From Trichosphaerium sp. ATCC 40318 (Eukaryota; Discosea; Flabellinia; Trichosidae): a stretch of DNA of 64,000 bases. Every line of letters starts with the position of its first letter. Positions within the stretch are counted from its first letter, which is position 1. The notes beneath the pieces are model-generated. The model did not search any database. It had not been told where the DNA came from and worked only from the letters and a program-made list of their open reading frames with translations. The stretch covers positions 1 through 64,000 of the forward strand of contig JALMLS010000155.1 of NCBI GenBank assembly GCA_038496445.1, read 5' to 3'. Position numbers and translations under genes: made by a program. Shown here one piece after another: positions 10,303-22,739 of the stretch.

Positions 10303-13300
10303 TTATTTTGATCGTCCATTAAGTCTTATTGACTGAGCTTCTTCTCTATTTAAGCGTTCTAGATAGTATCTATATTTTACCAGATCTCCATTAGGATAAC
10401 GCACAAATGCAGTCGCACTAGAAACGAAGAAATGAGTATCAAGTCAAAAAAACTCAAGAAATTGATCAAAAAGAATATCTAACACCACATACGTGTTACC
10501 AATTAGCTCTCCTGATTGAGCACAGTATGTATCCTCTCTTATCATAACGTGATTGGACTGCTCTATTAATAATTCTTTTCTAACCTAAACCCAAAAAATT
10601 AACCCTGATTTCGTCCGTGGATTTTTTTGATTCGAAAACGAGAGATTACCCGCATTGACTCTGTCTTTAGGATGTTCATCTCTATTTGATAGTTTCTCTT
10701 CTTTTGGTTCATATCACGATGTACAGACTCCAAATACGGATATAACTTGGATAAGGGAGTATCAAGAGGTAGTAAATCGAGAGCCTAATATTGTTATTAA
10801 AATAAGAATAAATTAAGAAAATAGACTTTAAATTCTTTGGCTTTGGTTTTGTTTTACGTACGCTCGGTGTATCAATCTTACTAAAGTGTGTATTCAACAA
10901 GGCAAATGCTGCTTCCTGAAACAAAGTACGTCAAAAGAAGTAAACGAAAAGAAAAACCTTGACAACTGGCACGTACGAGCAGATCACTACGAGGCGCAAA
11001 AGTACCCCTAAGACGCTCTTTATCTGTAAAATATACTTTCAAAAGGCTTAAATATACATCCTTATTTCCTTCTCTATCAGGGTCGTATTGCTCAGCACAG
11101 TATCTCAAAAGTTAAACGAAAACAAAATCAACAAAAAATGAAAGAAAAAAGAGAAAGAGGATACTTTTCAGCTGCCGTGAAATCGAATAAATACAATGCA
11201 TATTCTCTTAATGCAGATTCATGTTGTCCAATACGACTAAATAATATAGCACGCTCATCATGAAGTTGTAATTTCTTCAAGTCTTCAGTGTACTTTGTCA
11301 TAATTTGCTCCGGACGATAAAATTGTGAGTTTTTCAAAAAATGGCAAATATTGTTTCGAAGATCTTTAAGAGGACCATGTTCTGATCCAGCAATAGGCGG
11401 TGGATCATTAGGATCACCTAATGATACTTTAGTATAAAAATCTTTTACTTCAAGCGAAGACAAGTCTTATTTTCTGTTCAAACAAAAAAGAAAAAGACGT
11501 ACTAGCCAACTTAGCATCTCGTTTCAAGTTGAACACTTTGGCGAAGTAACCATGTGCCAACTCATTGTGAATTTCTGTATCCTTGTTTCCAAGATCATGA
11601 ACTAAAAATTCGAGGTATTGTATAACTATAGAAGGTGCATAAAGCTTCAAGTGCTTAAGTACTAAATCTGCAGGTAAATTTGATGCCTCTCCACGATCTG
11701 CTGTAAAGATCTATTGTACCGTTAGTCGGTTGAACTTGAACCACGTGTATACGCAAACACCAGTAACGGAAGTATTCAAATATATCAAAACAACAAACGG
11801 AAACCTCAAGGAGGCCCAGAGATGGAGATTTTCGAATAATTAGTTTTACGGGAAAAAAAAAAAGTTTGAGTCTGTTCATACCTTTAAGCCTGCTTCTGGT
11901 TCTGTTTTTAGAATCCATACAGAGAATTCCAAAATCAGTTTGGTATGCTCTTTTTTAAGGTGCTTTATCATGTAAGCTACTGTACGTTTTGTTCCCTTCA
12001 TGGACGGAAACCCATTACGTTCACCCATCCTATATTTTTTGTCAATACACATGGTTATAAACGTGATATTTCTCACTGTTTTAAATGCTCCAAAGCGGTT
12101 CTGTGCATATGCTTTGATGAGTATAATTCAATCAATTCAGCGTAGCTCTATAAATAGTTGGTAAGGATTGATTTGATTTTGTTGCTGTACCTTCGCTGAT
12201 TTAAGGATTGATTCAGATTGCTTCAAGTGTACAGAATTAGGGACATGTAAGAACGGTTCTACTATTCCAGGTCGTAATTTAACATATCCTAGAAGCATAG
12301 TAGTCTCAATTATTTGTATAGGGTCCTATATTAAAGGCATCAGAGAATGGTAAGCTAGCATACAACATACGATAGTTTGGCTCCATTCTTTTTGCTTCGC
12401 AGGATCATTGGAATCCAAAACGTGGCCACCACGCTTTTTACGCCATTCAGCGCGGACAAGATTAAGATAATACAATAGTGCATCAAGAGCTTCAGTCAAT
12501 TTGGCGCCAACTTTTGAAGAGATGTAAGAAGAAGAACAACGCAGTAAAAAAAGAACACATAAAAAGAAAGGGTAGTAACAAGTGCTTACCTAGTGGATGT
12601 ACAGGCACTGGGTACTTGAATCTCTTTGAAATACCGCTTGGTAGGTAACCTGGGAAAAGACCAATAACTTGTAATGGATCAACCTTCTCCTGGCTGAATA
12701 ATTCCATAGCTTTTGCAAAACGCTCCTTAACACAAAATAGATCATAAGCACGTTGAACACGGACTTCATGTATCTTTTCTTCCTACACCAAAAAAAACGG
12801 TTAAAACACGTGACATAATTATAATAAAAGAACTATACCTTATTGTCAATTAAATCGTCTGCTACGTTATTTAGTAAATCCTCAGCTTGTTCATACTCTT
12901 TCTTTCTGATTAACATGGATACTTGCGTTTCAAGGTTTACAGGTTCTAATCGCCAAACACTGACACGATTTGCAGCGAATACTATAGCTGGTCTATCACC
13001 TTAATAATAACGTTAGGGCTCGGTTCAATTAGTACATGTTGGTAATCATACCATGGCCAGCAGTAGCGATATATTTTGGTTCATGAGTTGCAACAACTTG
13101 AACAAGTTGTCTTTTACCGAACATCATTTTGACTTCAAGGTACTTTTTAAGCAAGCCAATAACATAAGGAAACGAGTAACCAACATTCGTTGGACATTCA
13201 CTCCAACTTATACCATTTTCTCCAATTGGTTTTCCATTGTAATCAAGGAAAATACTAACATCTACAAAAAGTTGTCAACACACTGATTCGAACTTGTCTT

Positions 13301-14466
13301 ATATCGTACTGTTTTGTGCTACTACAAGCTGTTTATTTGGTGTTGTGAAAGCAAATGGACTTGTGCTTGCAGAAGATATATGTGGTTTGATAGAACCTAA
13401 ACAAGTTAAGTTTGATAATTTATCCATTTTCCAAAAAAAAAAAATAGTCGGATTCGATTGCTTGAAGAGAACGTACCAGAATTGACATCTATGAAATTAT
13501 ACTCCCTCTTCAAACCTACACATAGTGACTGTCCACACCACCGAACAGTTTTCGCGAGATCTGGCATGGAGAGTTCCTCAACAAGTGTAAGAAAAAATAA
13601 AATGAAGTATTTTTGTTATAGGCATACCTTCCAGTCTGAAAACTGTAATGTGTTACGATCAAATCTGTACAAATATAACTTTCGTTTAACACATGCGCAA
13701 AGCCTGAATTCTCCACTTTCCGATACATCATGTGCGTAAAGGTGACAATTCCTTGTTTTTTGAACTTGATGTAACAATTTTAAGCTAGGCAACTCATGCA
13801 CTTGAACACAATTCGCTAGAAGTAGAACGTAAGTCATCAATAAACTCTTGAACATAATTAAAAAGTATACATGACGCAAATCATCAAAAAGAAGTAAAAA
13901 AAAAGATTTAAGTTATGCATAAAGCACGTGACATAATAAACAGCCAAAATCAAAAAAAAAATCAAAAAAAAGTTTCGTTTTCGTACAAGACCGTGTTAGC
14001 ATATACTCAGTTCCTTTAAACTTTACAATGTCTATCTGATTAATAGGCTTCTTAGAGAATCCTTTTTGTGATATTACAAGGCTGAGTGTGAACGCCTTGT
14101 CGGATCCTATAAAAAGTTTAACAATTTTTGGAACTGTGCACTTGGTGACGGAAATAATTAGTTGGTATCGCGTCAATTTGATCGAGCGGTGCTTTAGAAC
14201 GCGTGGAGAAATACGTACGAGGATCACTCTTGGCTTCGTACTTGTACATGAGTAAATGACCCTCAAAGGTTCCCACAACGAGTAACGTTACGCCTTCTTG
14301 CTCTAAGGGGTGGTTGTTAATGAGTGTTAGAGTTTAGTACGCATTTACCCCAACATGCTATTGACTCAATTTTCAGGGGATGTCTAGCGATAATCTGCTC
14401 TGTAGCGAACGCGATGTGAGTCTAGAAAGCGTTAAAAGCGAAAGAACTTTCTATTCGCCTTACCAT
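10303..14466 (-). CDS. VPS39: VPS39/Vam6-like HOPS subunit
   Basis: Start ATG at 14,466-14,464, immediately followed by an intron; stop at 10,303. The N-terminus is a CNH/beta-propeller domain: EGHLLMYKYEAK, GFSKKPINQIDIVKFKG, VQVHELPSLKLL and CVKRKLYLYRFD match the spacing of VPS39. The middle has IGLFPGYLPSG, the family's GLYPDLLP-like motif, followed by clathrin-repeat helices (LYAPSIVIQYLEFLV, KVFNLKRDAKLA, HDERAILFSRIGQHESAL, YCAEQYDP). The C-terminus has LLPLDTPLSKLYPYLESVHRDMNQKKRN and ends with the degenerate zinc/VPS39_2 region (CAQSGELIGNTVFVRYPNG). The protein tethers late endosomes and vacuoles/lysosomes for fusion within HOPS. At least two introns contain CACGTG (12,811 and 13,925). 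All the domain landmarks are in order and the gene looks intact. Confidence 0.88.
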
Positions 14467-14701
14467 GCTGCCTAAATCGTAGTACGTGTATTTAGGGCAG
14501 AATCACGAATGTAAATGCTTTGGTTTGATTATACTTTTGAAATGTCAGCTTCCTTGGCTGTGGAAGGTGTTATTGTGTACCAATTGTAAAACAATCAGCC
14601 GCTTCTGTTTTAGACACCGTAATCAAGAAGCCAACTGACTGTGTTTTACTTTTTTTGATCGTTTGCCATTTTTTTCAGTTTCTAACGTTTTAAATCACGC
14701 A

Positions 14702-15498
14702 ATGGCCAGTAAAAATGACAATGAAATAACTGCAGAGGCACTTCAATACATACAACAGCTTTGGGACAAAGTACAACGACTGATACATACAAAAATGCGC
14801 TAATAGCAAACGTAGCTCGCTCAAGAGCACCTGGAGATGAATAGTAAAAAACTAGGGGATGCCATCCCTGAAATCAAACAAGGAGTTCTTCAATTTCTTA
14901 TGCAAGTGTTGGGAAGCGATTTTAACAGAGACCTTTGTGGCGGTACGAATTAGCGGTTATTTTTGTTTGTCGTCTTTTTGGTCTTGCGCCTGTTTATACG
15001 CTGTTTCGCTTATATACGCGTAGATCTATACGAACCTTATAATCCTGAGCTGGAAAATAGAGTAAGAGAGCTTGAAATACAGCTAAAAGAGGTCGTAGAT
15101 AAGTTACAAACGCAACGGTGCGTAATCTACAATTTAAAACGCCTCCTGACCATTCTCCAGTGAAGAAAACCCAAAACTGGTTTTGGCTAAACAGGCGGCA
15201 AAATTCGAAAAATGGCGCGAGGCAGTGAGAGTAGAGGATCCGTTGGAAATTGACGAACAGGCAAGCCTTTTTATACAAGTTTCAGCCAAAAATATTTGTT
15301 TATGAACAGAGAATCTCACTACTTACACTAATGACTCAGGCACCTCCACTGGCTGAATGCGCTAAAATTAACGAGTCTCTCAACGCACTTTTATCCTGTC
15401 ATGGCGACGTACAGAAAGGATTTGATGAAAATAAGGAAAAACTCAAACGCATCCGCGATCACCTTGACAGTGGTAAATCACCACGCGCTAAAAAGTGA
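14702..15498 (+). CDS. Small coiled-coil protein, possibly NSL1/Mis14-like kinetochore subunit
   Basis: ATG at 14,702; TGA at 15,496-15,498. Exons: ITAEALQYIQQLWDKVQRL; AQEHLEMNSKKLGDAIPEI; YEPYNPELENRVRELEIQLK; PKLVLAKQAAKFEKW; and a last exon ending GKSPRAKK with AKINESLNALLSCHGDV. The protein is helical, about 200 residues. The arrangement of a LGDA(I/L)P helix, then EP[F/Y](N/D)xxLxxRVRxL, then a LRRE/AP-like coil is reminiscent of MIS12-complex NSL1/Mis14 proteins, but the match is weak and made by eye. It could be another small coiled-coil protein. It is divergent from VPS39, sharing a 235-base upstream region. Confidence 0.5.
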
Positions 15499-15853
15499 GT
15501 ACAAGACAAAAAAAACTAAAATTTCGAAAAACAAATCTAATCGAAGGTCTCTTTAGGCGACAAAAAAACAGATCTTGAGAGCAAAGAATTTTAAGATCAA
15601 AAACGGAAAACTGTATTTTTAGCGAGTGTTTTGTACATAAACAACAAGATTTTTTTATGCAAGTCTCGTTGGTAGTTCTCTCAAGGAGTACATCTGCACT
15701 TTCCGTTGGTCGTATTACAATAACATGCGCACTACTCCACACAAAGACGAAATAAGCTGACTTTTCAAATTGCGAAAAAAAACAGTAGAAGCAGGTAGTT
15801 GAAGGGCCGTGCAAGCTTTTATTTAGCGGCAGAGGGATTTCATCGTTACCCAT
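15499..15853. other. Convergent intergenic stretch
   Basis: Between the coiled-coil gene (plus) and the LolA-like gene (minus). AT-rich, with homopolymer A runs; no coding signal. Confidence 0.4.
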
Positions 15854-16560
15854 TTATCCGCAAGTAGTTGTCGTAGGTGTAGAGCAATACTCTGGCGTTA
15901 CAAATAGAGCTGGGTCTTGAGGACCTACAATGACATCGAAGAAGTCAGTTGTTCCTGGGTCGTTTGCTTGATTGGGGCTTCGCAAAGGAATTGAATTGTC
16001 GGAATCAAGAGCGTAGTACTGCATGATATGCTCTGGCCTGTCTGGGTCTTGCATTTCCCACAATTGCGACCTTATTCCACGAAACTCGGTTACACCACGA
16101 TATTTGGCGTCGAGGAGTCCTACCCAGTTTGGTGACACTGAGGGGATGTCCCCAGCACGGAAATTACACGCGCGTTCGCCGGGTATTACGAACCAGATGT
16201 CAGTTTTGTTGTTGAACAAGACTGAACATCTAAGGTTCCATGTAGGCTTCTCCACGCCAACGTAGCCAGTATAAAAGTCAAATCGTGAAGCTAGAAACAC
16301 GTGTGAGTTTGGGTTTCCTGTCTAAACAGTCAAAATGTTACCTTGTTGACCCCAGTCGTAGTAGAGCTTAGTCCATTGAATGTTAGAGTTTTCAGTGTTT
16401 GTTTTGGCTAAGGTAGCCGCAAAAGCTGTAGGCCATACAGGAGATGGTGGATCAGCGCTGCAGTACGCCACCAGGCATGTCAGGAATAACACTAAGACCT
16501 ACTAGGATTACAAAGGCCTAAGGATACAAAAAACTTGCAAGACGTAGTAAGGGTAATCAT
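15854..16560 (-). CDS. Secreted LolA-like protein
   Basis: Exon 2 (about 16,290-15,854, stop 15,854) has ASRFDFYTGYVGVEKPTWNL, RCSVLFNNKTDIWFVIPG, CNFRAGD, NWVGLLDAKYRGVTEFRGI, SQLWEMQD and HIMQYYALDSDNSIPLR. Exon 1 begins with a signal peptide (VLVLFLTCLVAYCSADPPSP) and ends TKLYYDWGQQ. The joining intron is about 51 bases, GTAACA...TTTCTAG, and contains CACGTG a few bases before the acceptor. The beta-strand pattern with RFDFY, C-terminal W-E and a YY..D segment resembles the LolA-like secreted domain found in amoebozoans and oomycetes. The true ATG is not certain; it may be in a tiny first exon near 16,560. Confidence 0.6.
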
Positions 16561-16980
16561 GAGAGGTATTAAGAGGTGTTGCCTGTCTTGAAATGGGTTT
16601 GGAATGTTCATTTAAACTTAAATTCAATGTTGAATTTGTCTCTTCCTTAGTGGGCAAAGAACCTTATTTTGGTTTTGTGTGTCGCTTGTAGTATTGCCCG
16701 AGCTTGGTTCAATACAGACTGTGCTATCTAAAACACGTGTTTGAAAGTACTTTCTACGTAATCTCTCAGAAATAAATCAGAAATTCTGTACTCATGTTTC
16801 ATCTGACAAAACACTACAAAAAAAAGTTCTGGAAGCTCGTAAGTTTTTATAAATTCACCTCATATGCAGAATCTGCGTTGAAAACTTGGACATATTATTG
16901 TGATTTTACCAAGTGTTTTATCTGAACACGGGTTTTTGCGATTTGTTGTGCGTAGAAAAACTTTATTTTGAGTGGGTTTT
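16561..16980. other. Intergenic stretch
   Basis: No coding signal seen; one CACGTG at about 16,734. It lies between two minus-strand genes and should hold the promoter of the LolA-like gene. Confidence 0.4.
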
Positions 16981-18536
16981 TTAGTCCTCTTTGTGAGGTT
17001 TTACAGATCCAATCAAGTGAAGCTTCATTAGGTCCTTACTGCGTAACTCAAAGTCAATTTTATCGTCAGATGTTTTATATAGCATTGTATTAGTGCTTGG
17101 CATGTAAATTGGCATTTTAAACTCAGTAGTGAACTTGTAAGGGAAGTCTGGGAAACCTGTTCCAATATCCTTTTGGAGTTGAGCAAAACAACGTTGCATG
17201 GCCCATAAACCGTGTACAATAGGGCGTTTATAACCTAAAACAATAATTTAGATATTGTGCAACATGTCAAGGACGTGAACTTAAAAAGTTGAAAATAAAA
17301 AAAAACACAAATCACTGAGAAAAAAAATTGATAAATCAATTTCATAGTTTTCGTACCAACTAGGTTACAGATATATGGAAGATGTTGTAAATTGTAATCT
17401 CCGCTAATTGTGGCGTATTTTGTTGATACATCTTTTGCTACGGCAATAGTAGATTGCTTAAAGGACGATACATCTAAAAATTGAAAAAAAATGTCAGCAA
17501 TGTGTCAAAAATCTAACATAAAAAGAAATCTTACCTGGTTTCTCGTGCTTTTTGCGAGGACCCTTAGTTTTCTTAGGGTATCGTGATAATAACTTCATTG
17601 TTGAATCCCAAACCTTTTCTTTACCAACAAATGCCTACACAATAAGTAAACATGTGATCCGTCCAAAAAAAGAATTTTCTTCTTTGAAAATGTGCCACAG
17701 AAAAAAAAAAAGACGTTTAAGATTTTCTCTCAACAAACGCCTTTTGGTTCTCTATAAAGTATCTGTTGCGTACATCTTGTGTTATTGTAATGATGTAACC
17801 TTTTTCTCCTTTTTCAATATCACCAGTAGAGAACCTCATTTTTAAGTTGAGTTTGTCGGTTGGTTTGATAGCCTATTATTTTAATATAGTGTTAGTTGTC
17901 ACCAATTTCCTTGACAGAGGGCGTACGCGGTAGTAAATATGTTCTTGTTTGATGTGTATTAAAGCCATTGGACTAATTGGCCAGTCGCGACGAGTGACAA
18001 GTTGTGGGATTGTACGAAACCACAAGACGTCGAGGTAGCATACAGGTACTGTTCTATGCGTAGTATGAGACAACAGTTGATTTTAAATTGTACTTTTGGT
18101 AAATAGCGTACAATTTATCTGAAGATACTTCACAGATCTTGTTGTAAGCGCGCAAGTTGTTCTCTTCGATTCTACAATGTTTTAGCCAAATGTTCGCAAA
18201 TATGAAAACAAACGATAAGGTTCGCGTAAGCGGTATTGTAGGTATGGTTTTGTTGACAAAACATTGTTTTTCGTACTTTGCTGTTTTAATTACGATATTG
18301 GTGGCTATGTCCTTCTTTTCTGCGCCAGGTAGCAATTTTCCTTCACTCTTGAGTGTACCATGAAGAATCACGCGTAGAGCAACTGTAAAGATGGAAGGTA
18401 CATCTTTTACGTCATTGTAGGTTACATCCCCGCCTTTTAGCGTTTGTTTGGCGATCAGTTTCTTTTCGTTCATCCAGCGCCTAACGAACCAGATCACCAA
18501 TGCGCTCACGGCAATACCAAAAATAAGACCTAACAT
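16981..18536 (-). CDS. MaoC-family (hydratase 2 type) acyl dehydratase, membrane-anchored
   Basis: ATG at 18,536, stop at 16,981 after KPHKED. The N-terminal MLGLIFGIAVSALVIWFVRRW is a membrane anchor. A first hot-dog part follows (DVPSIFTVALRVILHG, DKLYAIYQKYNL, then an ITRRDWPISPMALIHIKQEHIYYRVRP exon). The second hot-dog carries the catalytic signature ATISGDYNLQH (D and H of hydratase 2; the usual NP is NL here), then GYKRPIVHGLWAMQRC. These enzymes hydrate trans-2-enoyl thioesters in fatty-acid or peroxisomal beta-oxidation-type pathways. The double hot-dog fold fits eukaryotic hydratase 2 or fungal MaoC proteins. The exact exon junction inside the first exon (around 18,240-18,180) is uncertain. 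Confidence 0.75.
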
Positions 18537-18973
18537 GTTGTATGCAACAGGAGGCAGGTGATTACTTTTGAGTTAAGTGCTTGAGCTGTTTTTTTCACAT
18601 TTTTTTGTTCACACTTTTACGTGTCGAGCAAGAAGCATTTGTACAAGTGTAATGGCTATGCAATGCGTATGCACGTGTTCACAAGCAGGTAAAAAAAAAC
18701 GTGGTGCAACCGATAGTACCATCAAGTTAATCAACTAAACAGTACGTGCTCTTGCGCTGTCATAGTCTTGTCATGGTGTACTTAAGCGCTCAAGTAGTTG
18801 TCACTACAATTTTGATGATAGTGCTATTATAGAAAGTCTCTTCGTTACCGCCTATCAGCCTTGGTTCAACAAAACAAACGACTTACTTTAAAAGTACAAG
18901 ATTTTTTATTTATAATACATGATGGGTAAAAACACGTGCGCCAATGACGGTAAGCAAGAAAAATAAGATACCC
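18537..18973. other. Intergenic stretch with two CACGTG sites
   Basis: No coding signal. CACGTG occurs at about 18,673 and 18,937. It is upstream of the MaoC gene and downstream of the next minus-strand gene. Confidence 0.4.
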
Positions 18974-19663
18974 TCAGCTTGTAGGAATAAGGAGTACATC
19001 ATGATCAATGATTTCTTGGTTGTCACCTTCACTCAAAGTTGAAAGCTCTGTAACTTTTTGTCCGAGATCATGTATGTGTTTCAGTTTCGTTTGTAATTGT
19101 GCAACCACCGTTTTTAACCTTTTGTTATCTTGTTTTAAATCATTATTTTCATTCTGTAAGTCCTGAGCCTTTCGCTTGGTGCCTTTGTTGGCTTCCACTT
19201 GTTGTTCCAGGTTTATTATTTTACCGGCCATCTCTGTAAGCGCCGCACTGACGAGATCCTAGGGTACGCGTGAGTAAGGCTAAACTAGCCATCCAAATAC
19301 GAGAGGTTGCGTTTGTTCTTTTTTGTTACAAGTTTTGTATTTGCCTCAAAAAATAATACAGTGGTTCTATTCGCGCGGGCCGTACCCATAACGCAGAGGT
19401 TGTAAAAATCTTTTTTGACTAAAACCCAAACCGAAAAAAGCAAACAAGCGTAGGATACGCCTACATTACGTTGGTCCATTCGCGCGGGCCAAACCCATAA
19501 CGCAGAGCAACAATAACGTAGCCACATCATAAACCGCTCTCGCACGTACTTTTAATGATGAAGTAGCATCAAATTGAGGTTTTAGCTCTTGTATATACTT
19601 TTTTGCAAGCGTTCTCGTTTTTTTTGCATGTGAAGCTTCTCTACCGTTTGGAGAAGTTGCCAT
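18974..19663 (-). CDS. Small basic coiled-coil (bZIP-like spacing) protein
   Basis: ATG at 19,663 (MATSPNGREASHAKKTRTLAKKYIQ...). Exon 1 ends near VYDVATLLLLCVM. The last exon (about 19,253-18,974) has LTEMAGKIINLEQQVEANKG, a basic run, then NENNDLKQDNKRLKTVVAQLQTKL and ends with LLIPTS. Heptad leucines (L..., NNDLKQDNKRLKTVV) give a strong coiled coil. A basic region then zipper order is not clearly met, so a bZIP call is not made. The intron contains a 35-base direct repeat of the exon 1/intron boundary (see separate entry). The family is not recognised. Confidence 0.55.
19368..19512. repeat. Direct repeat of an exon/intron boundary
   Basis: The segment ATTCGCGCGGGCC...ACCCATAACGCAGAG occurs twice, at about 19,368-19,402 and 19,476-19,510, about 107 bases apart and nearly identical. 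On the coding (minus) strand it spans the end of exon 1 (TGCGTTATGGGT...) so the downstream copy is a decoy donor site inside the intron. Confidence 0.7.
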
Positions 19664-21618
19664 TTGGGTATAAAACAATATTAAATGAACAGTTGTGAAT
19701 TTTGAAAAAAAAGGCGCCAAAACGCGAAAAAAACAAGCAACAAGTCAAACAGATTACGCACAACCGAAGTTAGAAGAGAAAATTGGTCGGATCATTGAGA
19801 CTTCGTTAAGAGTACCGTATTTTTGTGGTTTTCAATCATAACTGTTTGGCATTTATGAAACTGACACATGTCTCAATAGTGGTGCTTAGCTCGTTGCTGC
19901 GATGGATGAGATACAACATAAACGAAATGATCATATCTTGTTTGCACTAGTCAATACAACGCTCACGTATGACATGATCTGCGGTCTAGCGTAACGTGTT
20001 CATTCGATATACCTTTCTTATTGTTATTGACTACAGTCAATAATGGCATACTTCTATTGTTCACAACGAGTGTGGCAGTGGAGTCACGTTGCAATTTCTA
20101 GAATTTTCAAATAGATTGTTTCGAATCACTATTTAATCCAGCAAGTTGTCATCTCATTACGTACTTGGTGACAGTAGTATTATGTTAAAAGTACTTATTG
20201 GCGGTTGTATTTCGACATTAGCATTTAATTGTCAATGGTTTGTGGTCATTTTGCATTAATTGCAAGCGTCTCTGGTTTCTATGACTCCGTTCATGGTTGT
20301 TACATATTTTAAACTACCAAGAGCAAATTCAGCTTCACTACTGCAACAGGCGGCTGTATGCACGAAAATAAAGACAAGATGCCTACAGGGATAGAAAAAT
20401 GCGTATTCAAGCGTTGTTACCAGTTTTAGAATTATCGGCAGCCTTCCTTGGATAACTACACTGAGTATCGATGATTGTAGTGTTAGTGACATACAGTAAC
20501 ATTGATGACTGCAACAGACTTTTTTGTAGCGTTACATTACAACGCTAATGTCGCGAATCAGAGCTTTCATTACCTTCCATACGTTGTACCACAATACAGA
20601 GTATTTAACACGAAAGAAGTACTAAACAACGTCTTGGATAATGGCAACACAATGTAGACATGCCAGTAAACGCTGTCAAGAACTTACTCTCGAAAGGTGC
20701 GTACTTATGAGTTCTTACGCGATGCTCGTTTTTTTATTTTTTGGCAGCTAACACTTAGGCAGCATTCAGTTCTTCATTGAAGTAGAAGGCAACGTCAGGT
20801 GTAAACATACACAAAAGATCGTTTGAAGCGTTTTGCTGATGAAGCGTTTAATGATTAACAGTACATACGATGTACGTAGTATCCATGCGGTTTTTGTCAA
20901 AGCTCCCTTAAAAGAAATCTACAACCAGGCTTGTTAAAATGGCTGAAAATCGTACCACGCACACGCACACACGATGCTATTTATTACAAAGGCATCATTT
21001 AGTTTTTCTAATGGGCCTTCTTAGTCGTTTAAGATTTGTTAATCCATGATTTGTGTCTACAACCTTATTAAATGTTCTAAAAGGCACGTCACGTGACTGA
21101 TTACCTTTTTTTGTCAAAAAGGAAAACTTGCATAGTTTACGTTACAACCAACTCAAAAACGATTTTCTACGCCAAAACAATTAAGGGCTTAGTTTTTGCA
21201 AAAAATTTAAGCTTTCCTCAACGAGACATGTCACGTCAAAATGTCATGTGACACTTTCGCATTTTGTTTGAAAAACCTTGGAAGGAGCGCAATTTGAGAA
21301 AAAAAACCTTCAGTGCGCATGTAATTTTTCAAACGAGAAAATAAGACATCAAACTTTTTGTGAAGTTGCAAAACTGCGAAATCTTGAAAAAAGTAAAAAC
21401 GCAACGAGTTTTTACCTCATTTCATATTTTTTATCTTCCTTTAATCGTCAACAAACCAATACCAATGCGATTGACGCCATCCGTCTTATACCTAACTAAT
21501 GATTGCTTGATTTAGATTTAATCGCACTTAATATCACTTTAACGGACGTGGAGTTATAGAAGTAAACGTCGAAACTATTCTTTTATTATCAAATCAATTT
21601 TTGGCCTTTGTTTTACAA
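19664..21618. other. Long gene-poor stretch with a possible decayed coding fragment
   Basis: No confident gene. A plus-strand frame at about 20,505-20,653 reads FFVALHYNANVANQSFHYLPYVVPQYRV-like sequence with no family match and breaks into another frame (VDMPVNAVKNLLSKGAYL) after a stop. It looks like a decayed gene or a divergent exon. A CACGTG lies at about 21,090. Open frames at 20,256-20,492 (minus) and 21,278-21,499 (plus) have no supporting motif. Confidence 0.3.
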
Positions 21619-21878
21619 TGACAAAGTACGATTTGATTTTGAAGGCTTCAACACATTTTATTTGCATTAAATACGTACGGCAATGCGTTAATGTTGAACA
21701 TATACCTTATGTAAACCAATAAATACAAGAATTAATAAGTTTAGGCGTTGCCAAACTGATTGATTCCTCACAGCTTTCACGGTTATTACAAACGCAATCT
21801 GTTTGTAATATTGAGGTCCCAAAGGTATTTATAGTTAAAATAAAGGCTCAAAAACATTTGCTACTTGTATTGTCATAA
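21619..21878 (+). CDS. Possible small protein, low support
   Basis: From ATG 21,619 the frame reads MTKYDLILKASTHFICIKYV, meets one TAA, and continues in the same frame as QELISLGVAKLIDSSQLSRL to a TAA at 21,876-21,878. A short intron removing the stop is possible (a GT and a TACAAG acceptor are present). No family recognised; it may equally be a decayed gene. Confidence 0.25.
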
Positions 21879-21996
21879 AACTAACGTAGCGTTGTATTGG
21901 AGGAATACTATATGACGTTTCTCTGTGGCCAAAAGCTATTCGGGAGGTTAAGTAGACTTATTTCTTTTTGTAGAACAAAAATATCAGTTTAAAACG

Positions 21997-22412
21997 ATGC
22001 TAACACGCTCCAAAACGCGTTCTCAGTCCAATGGAGAAGATGGTTTTCAGCCAGAGCGAAATGGCGTCTATACTGTTGGAAATGAGCGCTGTCGGTTGTG
22101 TACGTACCCTACCTTACAACATAACAACACGTGTGTTGTAACATCTCGTTTTTTTTTTAATCTGTACGGTTCCTAACTTTTGTTTCTTCTAAAGTTGGTG
22201 AGTTTCGCTTGGGCGATGTGGTAACTTGTTCTAAAGAGTGTGTACAGGTGGGGTCGGCTTATTTTGCTGCGAGTGTCGGACCTTTTGGTGTGTATCAGCT
22301 TGAAGAGAAACAGACAACAGCTCTGAGCGCCCATATTGATGTTTTTTACAGGGGACGCAACGCTCCTGCCCATGCTTATATTAACGTATACCCACCTCGT
22401 TACGAAGTGTAA
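21997..22412 (+). CDS. Small two-exon protein of unknown function
   Basis: ATG at 21,997 (MLTRSKTRSQSNGEDGFQPE). Exon 1 ends at NERCR and splices through an intron (GTGTACG...CTAAAG, containing CACGTG) into FGEFRLGDVVTCSKECVQVG, ending PRYEV-stop at 22,412. Splicing keeps the frame and gives roughly 105 residues. The N-terminus is basic and Ser/Thr rich; the rest is beta-rich (GVYTVGNE, AYFAASVGPFGVYQLEEK, AHIDVFYRG). I do not recognise the family. Confidence 0.45.
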
Positions 22413-22739
22413 ATGGTGAACAACAAAGCGGCCACGAAATGCACTGCGCGTGCTATTATGTGTACATGAACGTTGTGTTTATATATGATTACAAATAAAG
22501 TAGTTCAGAATGAAAACCCTCTAAACTCCGACACGTTTTTATAAGTTCACTTATACACGAACACAGACTAATAAAGTATTCTCAGAGGTATAAGATTAGA
22601 TTTCGTCTTCATTTAGTTTGCGGTCAGCACTTTACAAATAAAGAAAGTGAGGTTTTACAATTTCGAATTGAGTACCATGTTTATCACACCATAAAAGGCT
22701 CCATTTTTATAGGATTCTAAACGTTTACCACGTGTTTTA

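Noticed and set aside
18974-19663. bZIP transcription factor
   Set aside because: A coiled coil with leucine heptads is present, but the basic region is not placed directly before it in the canonical N-x7-R spacing.
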